Below are positions 63,557 through 64,000 of a stretch of DNA of 64,000 nt, one piece after another. The first letter of the stretch is position 1. Each line of letters opens with the position of its first letter. The DNA is from Thermoplasmata archaeon (lineage in GTDB: Archaea > Thermoplasmatota > E2 > JACPAO01 > JAHFTW01). The position numbers and the translations under genes were made by a program. The DNA is taken from contig JAHFTW010000002.1 in assembly GCA_023269235.1 (NCBI GenBank), positions 183,294-247,293 of the forward strand. The letters are read 5' to 3'. The notes beneath the pieces were generated by a model. The model did not search any database. It was not told the origin of the DNA and saw only the letters and a list, made by a program, of their open reading frames with translations.

Positions 63557-63763
63557 TGGGGGCCACGGACGGCCACGCGTATCCTCGCCACACTAGCGAT
63601 AGCCGATTTCGCCGGCACGGTCAAGGAGTCCAAGGAGACGAACAATGTTCTCACCTCTGGCGTCACGGTGGCGGAACCTACCAAATCCAAAGGGGGCCCC
63701 GCTCCATCGGGCCTGCTCATCGGCGGGCTCCTTCTGGTTCTCGCGGCCCGCCGCCGGGCCTAG
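63557..63763 (+). pseudogene. C-terminal membrane-anchor fragment without a start codon
   Basis: Between stop TAA (63554-63556) and TAG 63761-63763 a frame encodes a segment ending KSKGGPAPSGLLIGGLLLVL and AARRRA. That is a hydrophobic C-terminal helix with basic end, like surface-protein sorting tails. Upstream of it are LAIADFAGTVKESKE and TNNVLTSGVTVAEP. No ATG, GTG or TTG lies before the middle of the frame. It is either the remnant of a secreted protein or uses a rare start. A TTTTTTAA box precedes it. Confidence 0.45.
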
Positions 63764-63818
63764 ATAACCTTCTGCCCAACCCTTCTTGAAGTCCCTCGAG
63801 GACAAACACAGGTTGGAC

Positions 63819-64000
63819 ATGTCTTCCCACGACGACGCCGTCTCGCCCATCGTGGGCACGATGCTCCTCGTCGCCATCACCGTCGTCCTCGGGGCGGCCA
63901 TCTGGATCATCGTGGCCAACCTCTCGAAGGACGGCCCCTCGTCGGCCCCCAACGTCCTCCTGGTGCAGGACGAGCGGCAAGGCCATTTGACGTCGCCCAC
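63819..64000 (+). CDS. Second archaeal pilin, cut by the window edge
   Basis: The frame starts MSSHDDAVSPIVGTMLLVAI and continues TVVLGAAIWIIVANLSK, then about 20 polar residues to the end of the window. The D-D-A-V-S-P-I-V-G segment is the class III processing region and is followed by the hydrophobic helix of archaeal pilins. The leader is shorter than in the first pilin. Both pilins may belong to one surface filament cluster. Confidence 0.85.
   Translation, partial: MSSHDDAVSPIVGTMLLVAITVVLGAAIWIIVANLSKDGPSSAPNVLLVQDERQGHLTSP

Overview
The window is a GC-rich archaeal chromosome segment, most likely from a euryarchaeon of the Thermoplasmatota kind. The 16S gene carries the archaeal 915 signature at 51726-51745. 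The protein genes include RadB, an A-type ATP synthase subunit D, CDP-archaeol synthase, diphthine synthase, deoxyhypusine synthase, Nep1, Trm5, an archaeal threonyl-tRNA synthetase and class III (archaeal) pilins. Short TATA-like boxes lie 25-31 nt before several start codons, which suggests many leaderless transcripts. GTG and TTG starts are common. The phylum is an inference from gene content (RadB, a membrane-anchored double winged-helix regulator, thiamine pyrophosphokinase with a thiamine ABC transporter); a 16S tree would settle it.

Layout. 1-9 kb: a hypothetical protein, a YtcJ-type amidohydrolase, the B12-dependent ribonucleotide reductase NrdJ and a secreted beta-propeller lipoprotein. 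9-15 kb: radB, a membrane-anchored regulator, then a compact thiamine-uptake operon thiR-thiB-thiP-thiQ behind a palindrome. 15-20 kb: a minus-strand run of a BNR-type lipoprotein, an RNase H-like protein, a YdeI/OmpD-type protein, deoxyhypusine synthase and a TauE/SafE permease. 20-24 kb: an overlapping set of an RLAN-like domain protein, an ATP-grasp ligase and a GNAT acetyltransferase, followed by an anion-permease-like protein. 24-35 kb: a membrane Lon-like protease and many transporters, plus thiamine pyrophosphokinase and thrS. 35-49 kb: mostly information processing (Lhr helicase, Trm5, DphB, DHH phosphoesterase, L11, AtpD, Nep1) with several very small genes. 49-56 kb: a long structured leader and a linked rRNA operon 16S - tRNA-Ala(UGC) - 23S - 5S, with recognisable processing stems. 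56-60 kb: a 1349-residue helicase. 60-63 kb: an accessory stretch with a membrane Cas4-like nuclease, a UPF0175-like protein and a VapBC-type pair. 63-64 kb: pilin genes, the last cut by the window edge.

Functional links. Thiamine uptake (ThiBPQ), its probable regulator (ThiR) and thiamine pyrophosphokinase fit a salvage route in which imported thiamine is pyrophosphorylated directly. Hypusine and diphthamide synthesis enzymes both modify translation factors and sit among other translation genes. Several short partial duplications of gene starts (tauE, the ATP-grasp gene, carS) recur in the window. The most unusual items are the helicase, whose N-terminal half looks like a decayed SF2 helicase fused to an intact SF1 helicase, a long hairpin covering the start codon of the ATP-grasp gene, and coding-like frames with no canonical start codon.
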